A stretch of DNA of 10,144 nucleotides. It comes from CAZBBB01 sp964490005 (GTDB taxonomy: Bacteria; Planctomycetota; B15-G4). Both the position numbers and the translations under genes were made by a program. Where the stretch lies: the NCBI GenBank assembly GCA_964490005.1, contig CAZBBB010000110.1, positions 1 through 10,144 on the forward strand. Reading direction: 5' to 3'. Shown here piece by piece: positions 1 through 7,027 of this stretch. Each line of letters opens with the position of its first letter. The stretch's first letter is position 1. The notes beneath the pieces are model-generated. The model saw nothing but the letters and a program-made list of their open reading frames with translations. It ran no database searches and was not told the DNA's origin.

Positions 1-4
1 GACG

Positions 5-31
5 GGCGCGCGCGGCGCCGGCGCGCGCGGC
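5..31. repeat. 15-bp-period tandem direct repeat at the 5' end of nth
   Basis: The 12-mer GGCGCGCGCGGC occurs at 5-16 and again at 20-31, separated by GCC, giving a 15-bp period (five codons). In the nth frame it reads as a Gly-Ala-Arg repeat just before the GTG at 38. It may be the end of a longer low-complexity N-terminal extension or noncoding GC-rich sequence upstream of the gene; the window edge hides the answer. Confidence 0.5.
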
Positions 32-37
32 CGCTTC

Positions 38-691
<654 letters not shown>

Positions 692-702
692 GGAGACCCG
701 AG

Positions 703-1377
703 ATGCTCAAGACCGCGTCGCTGATCGCCATGCTCGCTGCCGCGCCCCTCGCGCAGGTCGTTCCCGACCAGCCGGCCTCCTTCACCGGGGTCGTGCAGAC
801 GGTCTCCTTCGACAGCTCGCTCATCTGCGCGCCGCCGACGCACGCGCTGGAGTGCAGCGGCGGCACCTTCTTCCTGAAGAACGGGGCGGCCGACCTCGAC
901 ACGGTCGTGGGGCAGATGGTCAAGGTCAGCGGCTTCCCGAGCGCGGCCGGCTGTCCGGTGTGGGCCATCGACCTGATCGAGCCGCCGCCCGTCACGCTGA
1001 AGGTCTGCGGCACGACGGCGCTGAGTTGCGAGGTCAGGTTCCGCTCGTGGCCCGGCGGCCTCTCGCAGCACGCGCTGCTCGTCTCGCTCGCGCCGGGCGT
1101 GGCGCCGCTCAACCTCGTGGCCGGCTCGCTGCTGCTCGGCGACCCGTGGTTCGTGCTGCTCACGCAGGTCGGGCACTTCCCGCCCGAGGGCGCCGACTTC
1201 GTGTTCAACGTGCCGATCGACACCGCGCTCGCGGGCCTCGACTTCTGGTTCCAGACGGCGCGCCGCCAGGTCGGCCCGGTCGGCCCGCTGCAGCTCAGCA
1301 ACGCCATCTGCTTCCAGATGGGCGGCATCCCCTTCGTGTGCTGGCCCGCCGACTGCGGAGCGACGTCGGACACGTGA
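703..1377 (+). CDS. Secreted cysteine-rich protein with C-terminal tail module
   Basis: Hypothetical exported protein of 224 residues. ATG at 703 is chosen because AGGAG sits 7 nt upstream and a signal peptide follows directly (hydrophobic residues about 5-17, likely cleavage near A17/Q18). The frame is open further upstream, but that part lies over nth. Residues about 26-95 have an OB-fold-like beta pattern (FTGVVQTVSF, then GQMVKVSGF, then WAIDLIE). Residues about 110-207 form a second beta-rich part ending in VPIDTALAGLDFWFQ and LSNAICFQMGG, which matches the C-terminal tail of the peroxidase at 7028-8683. Eight cysteines in the mature part (including 42, 51, 84, 102 and 109) would allow four disulfides, as expected for an extracytoplasmic protein. 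No catalytic motif is visible. It follows nth by 11 nt, possibly in the same transcript, though the -10-like TAGAAT suggests its own promoter. Function unknown; surface or periplasmic location inferred. Confidence 0.8.
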   Translation: MLKTASLIAMLAAAPLAQVVPDQPASFTGVVQTVSFDSSLICAPPTHALECSGGTFFLKNGAADLDTVVGQMVKVSGFPSAAGCPVWAIDLIEPPPVTLKVCGTTALSCEVRFRSWPGGLSQHALLVSLAPGVAPLNLVAGSLLLGDPWFVLLTQVGHFPPEGADFVFNVPIDTALAGLDFWFQTARRQVGPVGPLQLSNAICFQMGGIPFVCWPADCGATSDT

Positions 1378-1398
1378 GGTGAGCGGCGCGCTGCGCAC

Positions 1399-1411
1399 CG
1401 CGACGGTCGCG
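1399..1411. terminator. Small hairpin between convergent genes (weak)
   Basis: The 56-nt gap between the convergent stops at 1377 and 1434 is very GC-rich. It contains CGCGA-CGG-TCGCG, a 5-bp stem with a 3-nt loop, and additional imperfect pairing between GCGGC (1383-1387) and GCCGC (1416-1420). There is no T-tract. It is a plausible two-way transcription stop by position, but stems of this size arise easily in such GC-rich DNA. Confidence 0.25.
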
Positions 1412-1433
1412 CGCTGCCGCGCGTGCGATCGGT

Positions 1434-2375
1434 TCACCGCGCATCAACCGGCAAGGGCTGCCGGAGCCACTGCAACCCTCCCGCTGGGTCCACATGCACC
1501 AGCTTCCACGCGCCGTCACGCCTCACCCAGGCTGCGATGAAGCGTGCGGTCGAGACTTCGATCCGCACCGTGCCCGTCCCGGGATCCTCGATCTCTCGTT
1601 CGCTGGTCCAGGTGATCGTGGCTTCGTAGCTTTCGCCCGGACAACAGCGCGCGTAGTCCTCGGCCGAGACGATGCGCATGCGCGGGGGCTTCGGCACACC
1701 ACGAGTCGAGGCAACATGATCGCGCACGTGGCGTTCGATCGCTGTACGGCCGAGCTCATCACCGAAGGCATGTTCGATCGACGACGGCGCCAGAAGGCCG
1801 ATGAGGCGCTCCGCGTCGCGGGACGCATAGGCGTCACTGATTTCCGCGAACAGCTCCGGAAGCGCCGCCAGCAACTGCATGCGCCGCACGTATCGCTCCG
1901 GCGGATCCTCCAGGCGTGACCATTCGGAGCGCCAGTCCAGTTCATCCTGCTCGTCGAGCATCCACCTGGGACTCCACGCATCCGCGTCGCTGAAGACCGG
2001 ACCGTCCTCGCGTCCGAGCCGGAGTCGGATGCGACGGCCATCCTCCAGGGTCGCGACAGCCAGCCGCCCGCGCTTCCACACGACGGACGCAGCCAGCACA
2101 TAGGGCATCGCGCGCGATGCTGCCCGCCGCATCAACGGTGCGCTGAACGACTGCCACGGCCCGCCATCCTCGCGCGGGGACACGTCCACCGAGACGGCCG
2201 TCGCGAGCAACTGCGGAAGCGTCGCGAACCACATCGACTCGGACGGAACGGCGGACACGTCGTCTGCCCGTGCGATGACGCCAGGGTCGGCCGCACCCGG
2301 TTCCGGCTCGGCGGAGGCGCAGCCCGCCAGACAACCCACGGCAAGCCAGCACAGCCTCGACGCGCGCATCGACAC
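1434..2375 (-). CDS. Lipoprotein with NTF2/SnoaL-like C-terminal domain
   Basis: Predicted lipoprotein of 313 residues. The N-terminus has basic residues, a short hydrophobic run and the lipobox LAGC (Cys19), then an acidic Pro/Ala-rich linker. The middle (about 45-150) is a mixed alpha/beta region I do not recognise. The last 140 residues look like the NTF2/SnoaL (DUF4440-type) fold: a helix with ELFAEISDAYASRDAERLIG, then strands ending in ARFIAAWVRRDGAWKLVHVD. Such domains bind small ligands or act as scaffolds; no catalytic residues can be named. Two starts are possible: GTG at 2375 or ATG at 2369, two codons later. I prefer GTG because a -10-like TAGGCT lies exactly 7 nt before it, as at the gene starting at 4682. 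Base composition is lower than in neighbours: two 60-nt stretches I counted are 67% GC against 80% in a stretch of the 5361 gene. Function unknown. Confidence 0.8.
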   Translation of the reverse strand: MSMRASRLCWLAVGCLAGCASAEPEPGAADPGVIARADDVSAVPSESMWFATLPQLLATAVSVDVSPREDGGPWQSFSAPLMRRAASRAMPYVLAASVVWKRGRLAVATLEDGRRIRLRLGREDGPVFSDADAWSPRWMLDEQDELDWRSEWSRLEDPPERYVRRMQLLAALPELFAEISDAYASRDAERLIGLLAPSSIEHAFGDELGRTAIERHVRDHVASTRGVPKPPRMRIVSAEDYARCCPGESYEATITWTSEREIEDPGTGTVRIEVSTARFIAAWVRRDGAWKLVHVDPAGGLQWLRQPLPVDAR

Positions 2376-2388
2376 GGCGGGCAGCCTA
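2376..2388 (-). promoter_or_regulatory. -10-like box implying a leaderless start at GTG 2375
   Basis: On the minus strand TAGGCT (2388 down to 2383) is followed by seven bases, GCCCGCC, and then the GTG at 2375. A transcription start about 7 nt after a -10 box would fall on the start codon itself. The whole stretch TGCTAGGCTGCCCGCCGTG matches the start region of the 4682 gene at 15 of 19 positions. No Shine-Dalgarno and no clear -35 box are visible. Confidence 0.45.
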
Positions 2389-2482
2389 GCAGGTCGTCAC
2401 TTGATCGGGGATGACGCTCGAGCCGCGCCCAGTCGCCGCCGTGCGTGACGCAGTCATTCCGGGGAGTTACACCGGTGTGCGA

Positions 2483-3547
2483 ATGCGCGCCCTGACCGCT
2501 CTTGCTCTCCTGCTTGCCCTGGCGTGCGCAGCGCCCGGGGATTCGGACACGCCCCCGTCCCCCGAAACTCCGCCGACCGATGGCGCCTACGCGCTCGTGC
2601 TCGGCACGGCGCAGGACGGCGGGCTGCCGCAGATCGGGTGCGAACGCCCGTGCTGCGAGGCGGCGCGCGCCGACCCGTCGCGGCGACGCCTCGTGGCCTC
2701 GCTGCTGCTCGTCGATGCCGACCGGCGCAGTCGCTTCCTCATCGACGCGACGCCCGACCTGCCCGAGCAGCTCGAACTCGCGGGAGGGCACCCGCCGGAG
2801 AGAGCCCCGTACTTCCAGGCGTGTCACCTTTGGCCGCCACCGCCGAAGCCCGAAGGGCGCCGCGCGCCCTTCGACCTGATCCTGCTCACGCACGCGCACT
2901 TCGGACACTACGCCGGCCTCGCGCACCTGGGCACGGAGTCCTTCGCCGCGCAGTACCAGTTCGTTCGAAGCGGGCCGCGGCTGGCCGCGTTTCTCGAAGG
3001 CAACGAGCCGTTCGCGACCATGGTGCGCGAGCATCGCTTGTTCGCGCAGTCGTTCGAGCCGAACGGCGGGAGCCGGCTCAGCGGCGATCTCGTCTTCCAT
3101 CCGCCATCGGGTGAGGCGTACGAGGTCCGGCCGCGGCTGAGCGTCGAGTTCCTCGCCGTGCCGCACCGCGACGAGCTGTCGGAGACGCTCGCGTTCATCA
3201 TCCGCGGGCCGCAACGTTCGCTGCTCTACCTGCCGGACATCGACGCATGGGAGCGTTGGGATCGCAGCCTGGCCGAGGTGCTCGCGGGCGTGGACGTGGC
3301 GCTGATCGACGGCACCTTCTACGACACCGACGAGCTGCCGGGCCGCGACCCGAGCGCCTTTCCGCACCCGACGATCCGGCACACGCTCGAACTGCTCGCC
3401 CCGCTGCCGGCGAGCGAGCGCGCCAAGGTGCTCTTCACGCACCTGAACCACTCCAATCCGGCGGCCGACCCGGACAGCGCCGCGGCCGCCGCCGTCCGCG
3501 CGGCGGGCTGCGGCGTGGCGCGCGAAGCTCAGGTCATTCCGCTCTGA
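2483..3547 (+). CDS. PqqB-like metallo-beta-lactamase-fold lipoprotein
   Basis: Exported metallo-hydrolase of 354 residues resembling PqqB-type MBL proteins. A signal with a lipobox-like ALLLALAC (Cys15) precedes a Pro/Asp linker. The core opens with LVLGTAQDGGLPQIGC and a nearby CC pair, typical of PqqB-like proteins (the family's N-terminal cysteine cluster). The metal motif is THAHFGHYAGL: H137, H139 and H142 are present, but the Asp of classical HxHxDH is Gly141, as in many PqqB-like relatives. Later candidate ligands are H228 (VPHRDE), D252/D254 (YLPDIDAW) and H320/H323 (HLNHSN). ATG 2483 starts the signal peptide; an in-frame GTG at 2477 lies closer to the GGGGAG at 2461-2466 and could be the true start. 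No other pqq gene is nearby and PqqB itself is cytoplasmic, so a role in PQQ synthesis is unlikely; an exported hydrolase or oxidoreductase of unknown substrate is inferred. The 3' end overlaps the next gene by 14 nt, tail to tail. Confidence 0.88.
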   Translation: MRALTALALLLALACAAPGDSDTPPSPETPPTDGAYALVLGTAQDGGLPQIGCERPCCEAARADPSRRRLVASLLLVDADRRSRFLIDATPDLPEQLELAGGHPPERAPYFQACHLWPPPPKPEGRRAPFDLILLTHAHFGHYAGLAHLGTESFAAQYQFVRSGPRLAAFLEGNEPFATMVREHRLFAQSFEPNGGSRLSGDLVFHPPSGEAYEVRPRLSVEFLAVPHRDELSETLAFIIRGPQRSLLYLPDIDAWERWDRSLAEVLAGVDVALIDGTFYDTDELPGRDPSAFPHPTIRHTLELLAPLPASERAKVLFTHLNHSNPAADPDSAAAAAVRAAGCGVAREAQVIPL

Positions 3548-4616
3548 GCCAGGCGACGAGCGCGTCGGCCGCGAGCGCGTGCCCGGTCGCGGAGAGATGG
3601 CCGCCGAGTTCGGGCGGCCGATGGAAGGAGTCTTCGGGGTGCGCACGGTCGTGCTCGCGGAAGACCGGCGCCAGGTCGAGGCTGGGCAGGCCGATTCGGG
3701 CGGCGTTCTCGAGCGTGAGTTGCGCCAGCCGCGCGTAGTCGTCCTGCGCGCCGAACACGACCTCGTCGGTCGGGAGCAGCAGCCACAGCGGGCGCGCCCC
3801 GTCGGCGCGCACCGCGTCGAAGAAGCGCCGCTGCATGCGCGCCACGAGCTGCCAGCCGACGGAGTCCGCGCTCACGCTGCGCTCGCGCCAGCGCGCCCAG
3901 CCGGCCTCGAGCGCCGCCAGAGCCCAGCTGCGCGGTTCGCCGCCGCCCACCCGGCGCTCGCCGCCCGCGTACAGCTCGAAGAGCGCCTGGGGCTCGATCA
4001 CCGGCAGGCCGACGACGGCCAGCCCCTCGCCGTCGAGCGTGAAGCGCGGCTTGGCGTACGTGCGGAAATCGAGCAGATTGCGCGAGTAGTCGCGCAGAAA
4101 GAAGCCCAGCACGACCACGTCCGGCGCGTAGTTGCGCGCGACCCGCTCGTAGCACAGCAGCTGCTGGTCGGTGCCGTAGCCCGGCACGGCGAAATTGAGC
4201 ACCTCCCAGCCCGGGCCGAGCCGTTGCTGGCAGCGCGCCGCGAAGTTCTCGTCGTCGGCGACGCCCTGTCCGAACGTGTAGCTGTCGCCGACGAAGACCA
4301 GCCGGCGCACGCCGGGCGGCTTGGCCTCGACGAAATCCCGCGCGGCACGCCAACCCTGCGCGTTCGTCGTGAGTTCCTGCCCGCCGAGCCCGGGCGCGTT
4401 GCGCCAGCCGAGCTCGGGGTCCCAGGCCAGCGTGCTCTCGAGCACCGCGCGGCCGGCGGCGAGGTGCTCGGCCGCCCACTCCCACTCGTTGCGCAGCGAT
4501 TCGTTGCCGGCCGGCGCCACGTCGCCGCGCGCGACGACGACGGCGCGCGTGCCGACCTCGAGCAGCAGCGCCAGCAGCACCATCGAGAGGAGCAGCCTGC
4601 GCCCGCGTCGCGCCAT
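3534..4616 (-). CDS. SGNH/GDSL-family hydrolase, membrane-anchored or exported
   Basis: Protein of 360 residues with an N-terminal hydrophobic segment (about 8-19, after RRGRR), best read as a signal anchor or signal peptide. A conserved pre-domain (LAWDPELGWRNAPG, TNAQGWR) leads into the SGNH blocks: block I FVGDSYTFGQG with nucleophile S112; block II FAVPGYGTD supplying the Gly; block III VVLGFFLRDYSRN, where the oxyanion Asn would lie; and block V GGHLSATGHALAADAL with catalytic H340. These enzymes are esterases, lipases or carbohydrate deacetylases acting through Ser-His(-Asp). The acidic residue normally two or three positions before the block V His is absent (Leu337-Gly338-Gly339-His340); only Glu336 is close. 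ATG at 4616 follows a TAAAGT box at 6 nt, suggesting leaderless transcription. It is transcribed alone, divergent from the 4682 gene. Substrate unknown; an acyl or acetyl ester in the envelope is the best guess. Confidence 0.88.
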   Translation of the reverse strand: MARRGRRLLLSMVLLALLLEVGTRAVVVARGDVAPAGNESLRNEWEWAAEHLAAGRAVLESTLAWDPELGWRNAPGLGGQELTTNAQGWRAARDFVEAKPPGVRRLVFVGDSYTFGQGVADDENFAARCQQRLGPGWEVLNFAVPGYGTDQQLLCYERVARNYAPDVVVLGFFLRDYSRNLLDFRTYAKPRFTLDGEGLAVVGLPVIEPQALFELYAGGERRVGGGEPRSWALAALEAGWARWRERSVSADSVGWQLVARMQRRFFDAVRADGARPLWLLLPTDEVVFGAQDDYARLAQLTLENAARIGLPSLDLAPVFREHDRAHPEDSFHRPPELGGHLSATGHALAADALVAWLRAE

Positions 4617-4651
4617 GGCGCCACTTTACGCAGGCCGGCCGCCCTCGTCGA
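4617..4651 (-). promoter_or_regulatory. Promoter of the SGNH hydrolase gene
   Basis: On the minus strand TCGACG (4651 down to 4646) and TAAAGT (4628 down to 4623) are separated by 17 nt, and each matches the sigma-70 consensus at four of six positions. ATG 4616 follows the -10 by only 6 nt, so the transcript would have little or no leader. The -35 region falls in an inverted repeat, CGTCG-ATG-CGACG (4646-4658), midway between the two divergent genes. Confidence 0.45.
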
Positions 4652-4668
4652 TGCGACGGCGCGCTTGC

Positions 4669-4681
4669 TAGAGTGCCCGGC
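4669..4681 (+). promoter_or_regulatory. -10-like box implying a leaderless start at ATG 4682
   Basis: TAGAGT (4669-4674) is preceded by TGC and followed by seven bases, GCCCGGC, then ATG 4682. A start point 7 nt after the -10 lies on the ATG itself. No Shine-Dalgarno is present. This arrangement argues for ATG 4682 over the in-frame GTG at 4673, which would overlap the -10 box. The matching start region of the lipoprotein gene at 2375 supports a real motif. The -35 is unclear. Confidence 0.5.
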
Positions 4682-5356
4682 ATGGAGTCCCCCCTCGCCG
4701 AGGCGCCGCTCTTTCCGCTGCCGGAGGGCGCGCTGCTGCCGGGCGAGCTGCTGCCGCTGCACGTCTTCGAGCCGCGCTACCGCGTGATGATGGAGCACCT
4801 GCGGCGCGGCGATCGCCTGCTCGGCATCGCGACCCTGCTGCCGGGCTGGGAGAGCGACCCGCTGGGCCGCCCGCCGGTCGCCGACGTCGTCGGGCTGGGG
4901 CGCATCGTGCGCGACCGCCTCAACGACAACGGCACGAGCGACATCATCGTGCACGGCCTGCTGCGCGGCGAGATCGTCGAGGAGCTGCCGAGCGAACCCT
5001 TCCGGCGCGCGCGCCTGCGCCTGCTCGAGACGGGTGACCGACACCCGGCCGAAAGCTGGAGGCAGCGGCGCGAACTGCTCACGGCTCTTTCCGAGCGGCT
5101 GCGGCAGCGCGCGTTCCGCTTCGACCTCACGGCCTCCTTCGACGCCGGCGCGCTCATCGACCGCATGGCCTGCGCCCTCGACCTGGCTCCGGAGGAGCGC
5201 GTGCAGCTGCTGCAGGCCGTCGGCGTGGAGCGCCGCGCCGAACTGCTGCTCGAGCTGCTGCGTTCGCGGCGCCACCGGCAGCGCCTGATCGAGATCATCC
5301 CCTCGCTCAACGGGTTCTCGCTGGGGCTCGACGGGCCCGGCGCACCCCCGGCCTGA
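4682..5356 (+). CDS. LON substrate-binding (PUA-like) domain protein
   Basis: Cytoplasmic protein of 224 residues made only of a LON N-terminal-type domain, without the AAA+ ATPase or protease parts of Lon. The family signature is clear at residues about 10-40: PLFPLPEGALLPGELLPLHVFEPRYRVMM. The core continues through LLGIATLLPGWE, VADVVGLGRIV and DIIVHGLLRGEIVEEL, followed by a helical C-terminal half (about 120-224, many Arg/Leu/Glu) as in full-length Lon N-domains. Stand-alone proteins of this type are widespread and poorly understood; substrate recognition or a link to proteolysis has been proposed from the shared domain. There is no signal peptide. It is the first gene of a two-gene unit, with the sulfatase-like gene starting 4 nt after its stop; the functional link is not obvious. 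The identification is secure, the role is not. Confidence 0.9.
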   Translation: MESPLAEAPLFPLPEGALLPGELLPLHVFEPRYRVMMEHLRRGDRLLGIATLLPGWESDPLGRPPVADVVGLGRIVRDRLNDNGTSDIIVHGLLRGEIVEELPSEPFRRARLRLLETGDRHPAESWRQRRELLTALSERLRQRAFRFDLTASFDAGALIDRMACALDLAPEERVQLLQAVGVERRAELLLELLRSRRHRQRLIEIIPSLNGFSLGLDGPGAPPA

Positions 5357-5360
5357 GCGC

Positions 5361-6938
5361 ATGCGCCCCGGCCGCGAATCGCTGCGCCTGCTGGCCCTGA
5401 CGGCCCTGCTCGCGGGCGCCGGCTGCGGCGAGAGCGCGCCGCGCCCCAACATCCTGCTCATCTCGATCGACACGCTGCGGGCCGACCGGCTGGGCGTCTA
5501 CGGCAACGACGAATGGGGCCGCACGACGAGCCCCTCCATCGACGCGCTGGCGGCGCGCGGCACGGTCTTCGACGCGGCCTGGGCGCCGCGCGGCCAGACC
5601 CACCCCTCGCTGGGCGCGATGCTCTCCGGCAAGTACCCGATCACGACCGGCCTGCGCGAGAACGGACTGCAGCTGCTGCCCCAGCACCGCACGGTCTTCG
5701 AGCATCTGCAGCGCGCGGGCTTCCGCACGGGCATCTTCCTCGCCAATCTCGACAGCGGCGATCCCTCCGACGCGTGGGCCTACCGCGGCGCGGACGTGGC
5801 CGCCGACGGATTCGACGGCCGGCGCCGCTTCGAAGTGCGCCAGGAGAGCCTGTTCCAGTCGGTCTGGGACGACCGGGTCGAGCAGGCGGCGCTGGAGTTC
5901 CTGCAGGGCGCCCGGCGCGGGCAGCCCTTCGCGGCCTGGGTGCACTTCTACGACGTGCACAAACCCTACAACCCGCCGCCCGCGCGCGTCGGCGACTACG
6001 GCCTGTCGGCCGAGGTCCCCGAGGTGCTGCGCGCGCCGGGTCCGCACTCGGGCGCGGCCCTCGAACTGCACCTGGCGCAGACCACGCTCGGCGATCGCGA
6101 GGTGCCCGAGAGCGAGCTGCGGCGCATCCGCGGCCTGTACGACGCGGGCGTGAGCGCCGCCGACGAGCGGGTCGGGCGGCTGCTCGGGCGGTTGTCCGAG
6201 ATCGGCGCGCTCGAGAACACGATCGTCGTCCTCACCGCCGATCACGGCGAGGAGCTGTTCGACCACAACCGCTACTTCTTCCACGGCAACTCGATCTACG
6301 TCGGCACGCTGCGCCTGCCGCTCATCGTGGCCGGCCCGGGTCTCGCCGCCGGCGTGCGCACCGAGGCCCTCGTGCAGAACATCGACATCGCGCCGACGCT
6401 GCTCGACCTGGCGGGCGTGGCTCCCGCGCCCGACATGGAGGGCGCGTCGCTGCTCCCCGTGCTGCGCGGCCAGACGCAGGACGGCCCGCGCCCCTTTGCC
6501 TTCATCGAGTGGCAGGACGCGCTGTATGCCGTCACCGACGGCCGGCGCTTCTACGTCCACAACCCGCAGCACGCGCATCCGCTCAAGGCGCCCTTCCGCA
6601 TGCCGGGGGCGCCGCGCCCCGACCGCGGCTTCCAGATCGACTGCTTCGAAGCCTACGACCTGCCCGCCGACCGTCTGCAGCAGCTGGACCTGCTCGCCGC
6701 GCTCGACCCCGCGACGCTCGGACGCCCCGGCGGCCTGCCCGAACCCTGGGCACCGCTGCGCGCGGCGCTCGAGGCCTGGCTGGCGCACCCCGACCACGAA
6801 CGCGAGATGAGTTGGCCGGGCTTCAGCCCCGCGGCGGTCGAGCGCATGGCCGAACTGGGCTACACCGAGGCGGGCCGCGACCGGCCCGACGTGATGTTCA
6901 TGGAGAGTTGCTCGGACGGATCCGCCGGCGGGCGCTGA
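5361..6938 (+). CDS. Sulfatase-superfamily (alkaline phosphatase fold) lipoprotein
   Basis: Exported hydrolase of 525 residues. The N-terminus is basic, then hydrophobic (about 8-20), with a lipoprotein-type cysteine at 22 (LLAGAGC; the lipobox is imperfect, with Gly at -3). The metallo-hydrolase core begins with NILLISIDTLRADRLGVYG (metal ligands D37 and probably D42), then the nucleophile segment QTHPSLGAMLSGKYP, then VLTADHGEELFDH (D294, H295), FFHGNSIY (H308) and PLIVAGPG. True sulfatases carry Cys or Ser at the position that matures to formylglycine (C/S-x-P-x-R). Here that position is Thr80 and the following Arg is Leu84, so the formylglycine chemistry is not supported. A Thr nucleophile is used by phosphodiesterases, phosphonate hydrolases and phosphoethanolamine transferases of the same fold. 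The C-terminal 150 residues are typical of exported sulfatase-like proteins. It starts 4 nt after the LON-domain gene, so it is translated from the same message. Substrate unknown. Confidence 0.9.
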   Translation: MRPGRESLRLLALTALLAGAGCGESAPRPNILLISIDTLRADRLGVYGNDEWGRTTSPSIDALAARGTVFDAAWAPRGQTHPSLGAMLSGKYPITTGLRENGLQLLPQHRTVFEHLQRAGFRTGIFLANLDSGDPSDAWAYRGADVAADGFDGRRRFEVRQESLFQSVWDDRVEQAALEFLQGARRGQPFAAWVHFYDVHKPYNPPPARVGDYGLSAEVPEVLRAPGPHSGAALELHLAQTTLGDREVPESELRRIRGLYDAGVSAADERVGRLLGRLSEIGALENTIVVLTADHGEELFDHNRYFFHGNSIYVGTLRLPLIVAGPGLAAGVRTEALVQNIDIAPTLLDLAGVAPAPDMEGASLLPVLRGQTQDGPRPFAFIEWQDALYAVTDGRRFYVHNPQHAHPLKAPFRMPGAPRPDRGFQIDCFEAYDLPADRLQQLDLLAALDPATLGRPGGLPEPWAPLRAALEAWLAHPDHEREMSWPGFSPAAVERMAELGYTEAGRDRPDVMFMESCSDGSAGGR

Positions 6939-6962
6939 GCGGCCGCGGGCGGCCCATCAACG

Positions 6963-7001
6963 ACGGCGGGCGCCGCGGGGTGCACCCGCGACGCCCGCCG
7001 T
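6963..7001. terminator. Strong hairpin between convergent genes
   Basis: ACGGCGGGCG (6963-6972) pairs perfectly with CGCCCGCCGT (6992-7001). After one mismatch, CGCGGG (6974-6979) pairs with CCCGCG (6985-6990), leaving the 5-nt loop GTGCA. This gives 16 base pairs around one mismatch in the 89-nt gap between convergent stops at 6938 and 7028. No T-run flanks it on either strand, so it is not a textbook intrinsic terminator, but its symmetry and position suit a bidirectional stop or 3'-end stabiliser. Confidence 0.6.
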
Positions 7002-7027
7002 GCGGACCAGGTCGAGGTCGCCGAGAC

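Noticed and set aside
2483..3547. Naming the gene pqqB
   Set aside because: The landmarks fit the wider PqqB-like group, but the export signal and absence of pqq neighbours make a role in PQQ synthesis unsupported.
3529..4683. A 384-codon minus-strand frame overlapping the SGNH gene
   Set aside because: It is Arg/Ala-rich with no motif, while the overlapping frame at 3534-4616 holds all the SGNH blocks.
5307..6797. A 496-codon minus-strand frame opposite the sulfatase-like gene
   Set aside because: It is a mirror of the real gene's codon bias, with no signal, no motif and no ribosome-binding site.
5361..6938. Calling the gene a true arylsulfatase
   Set aside because: The residue that must become formylglycine is Thr80, not Cys or Ser, so the name would overstate the evidence.
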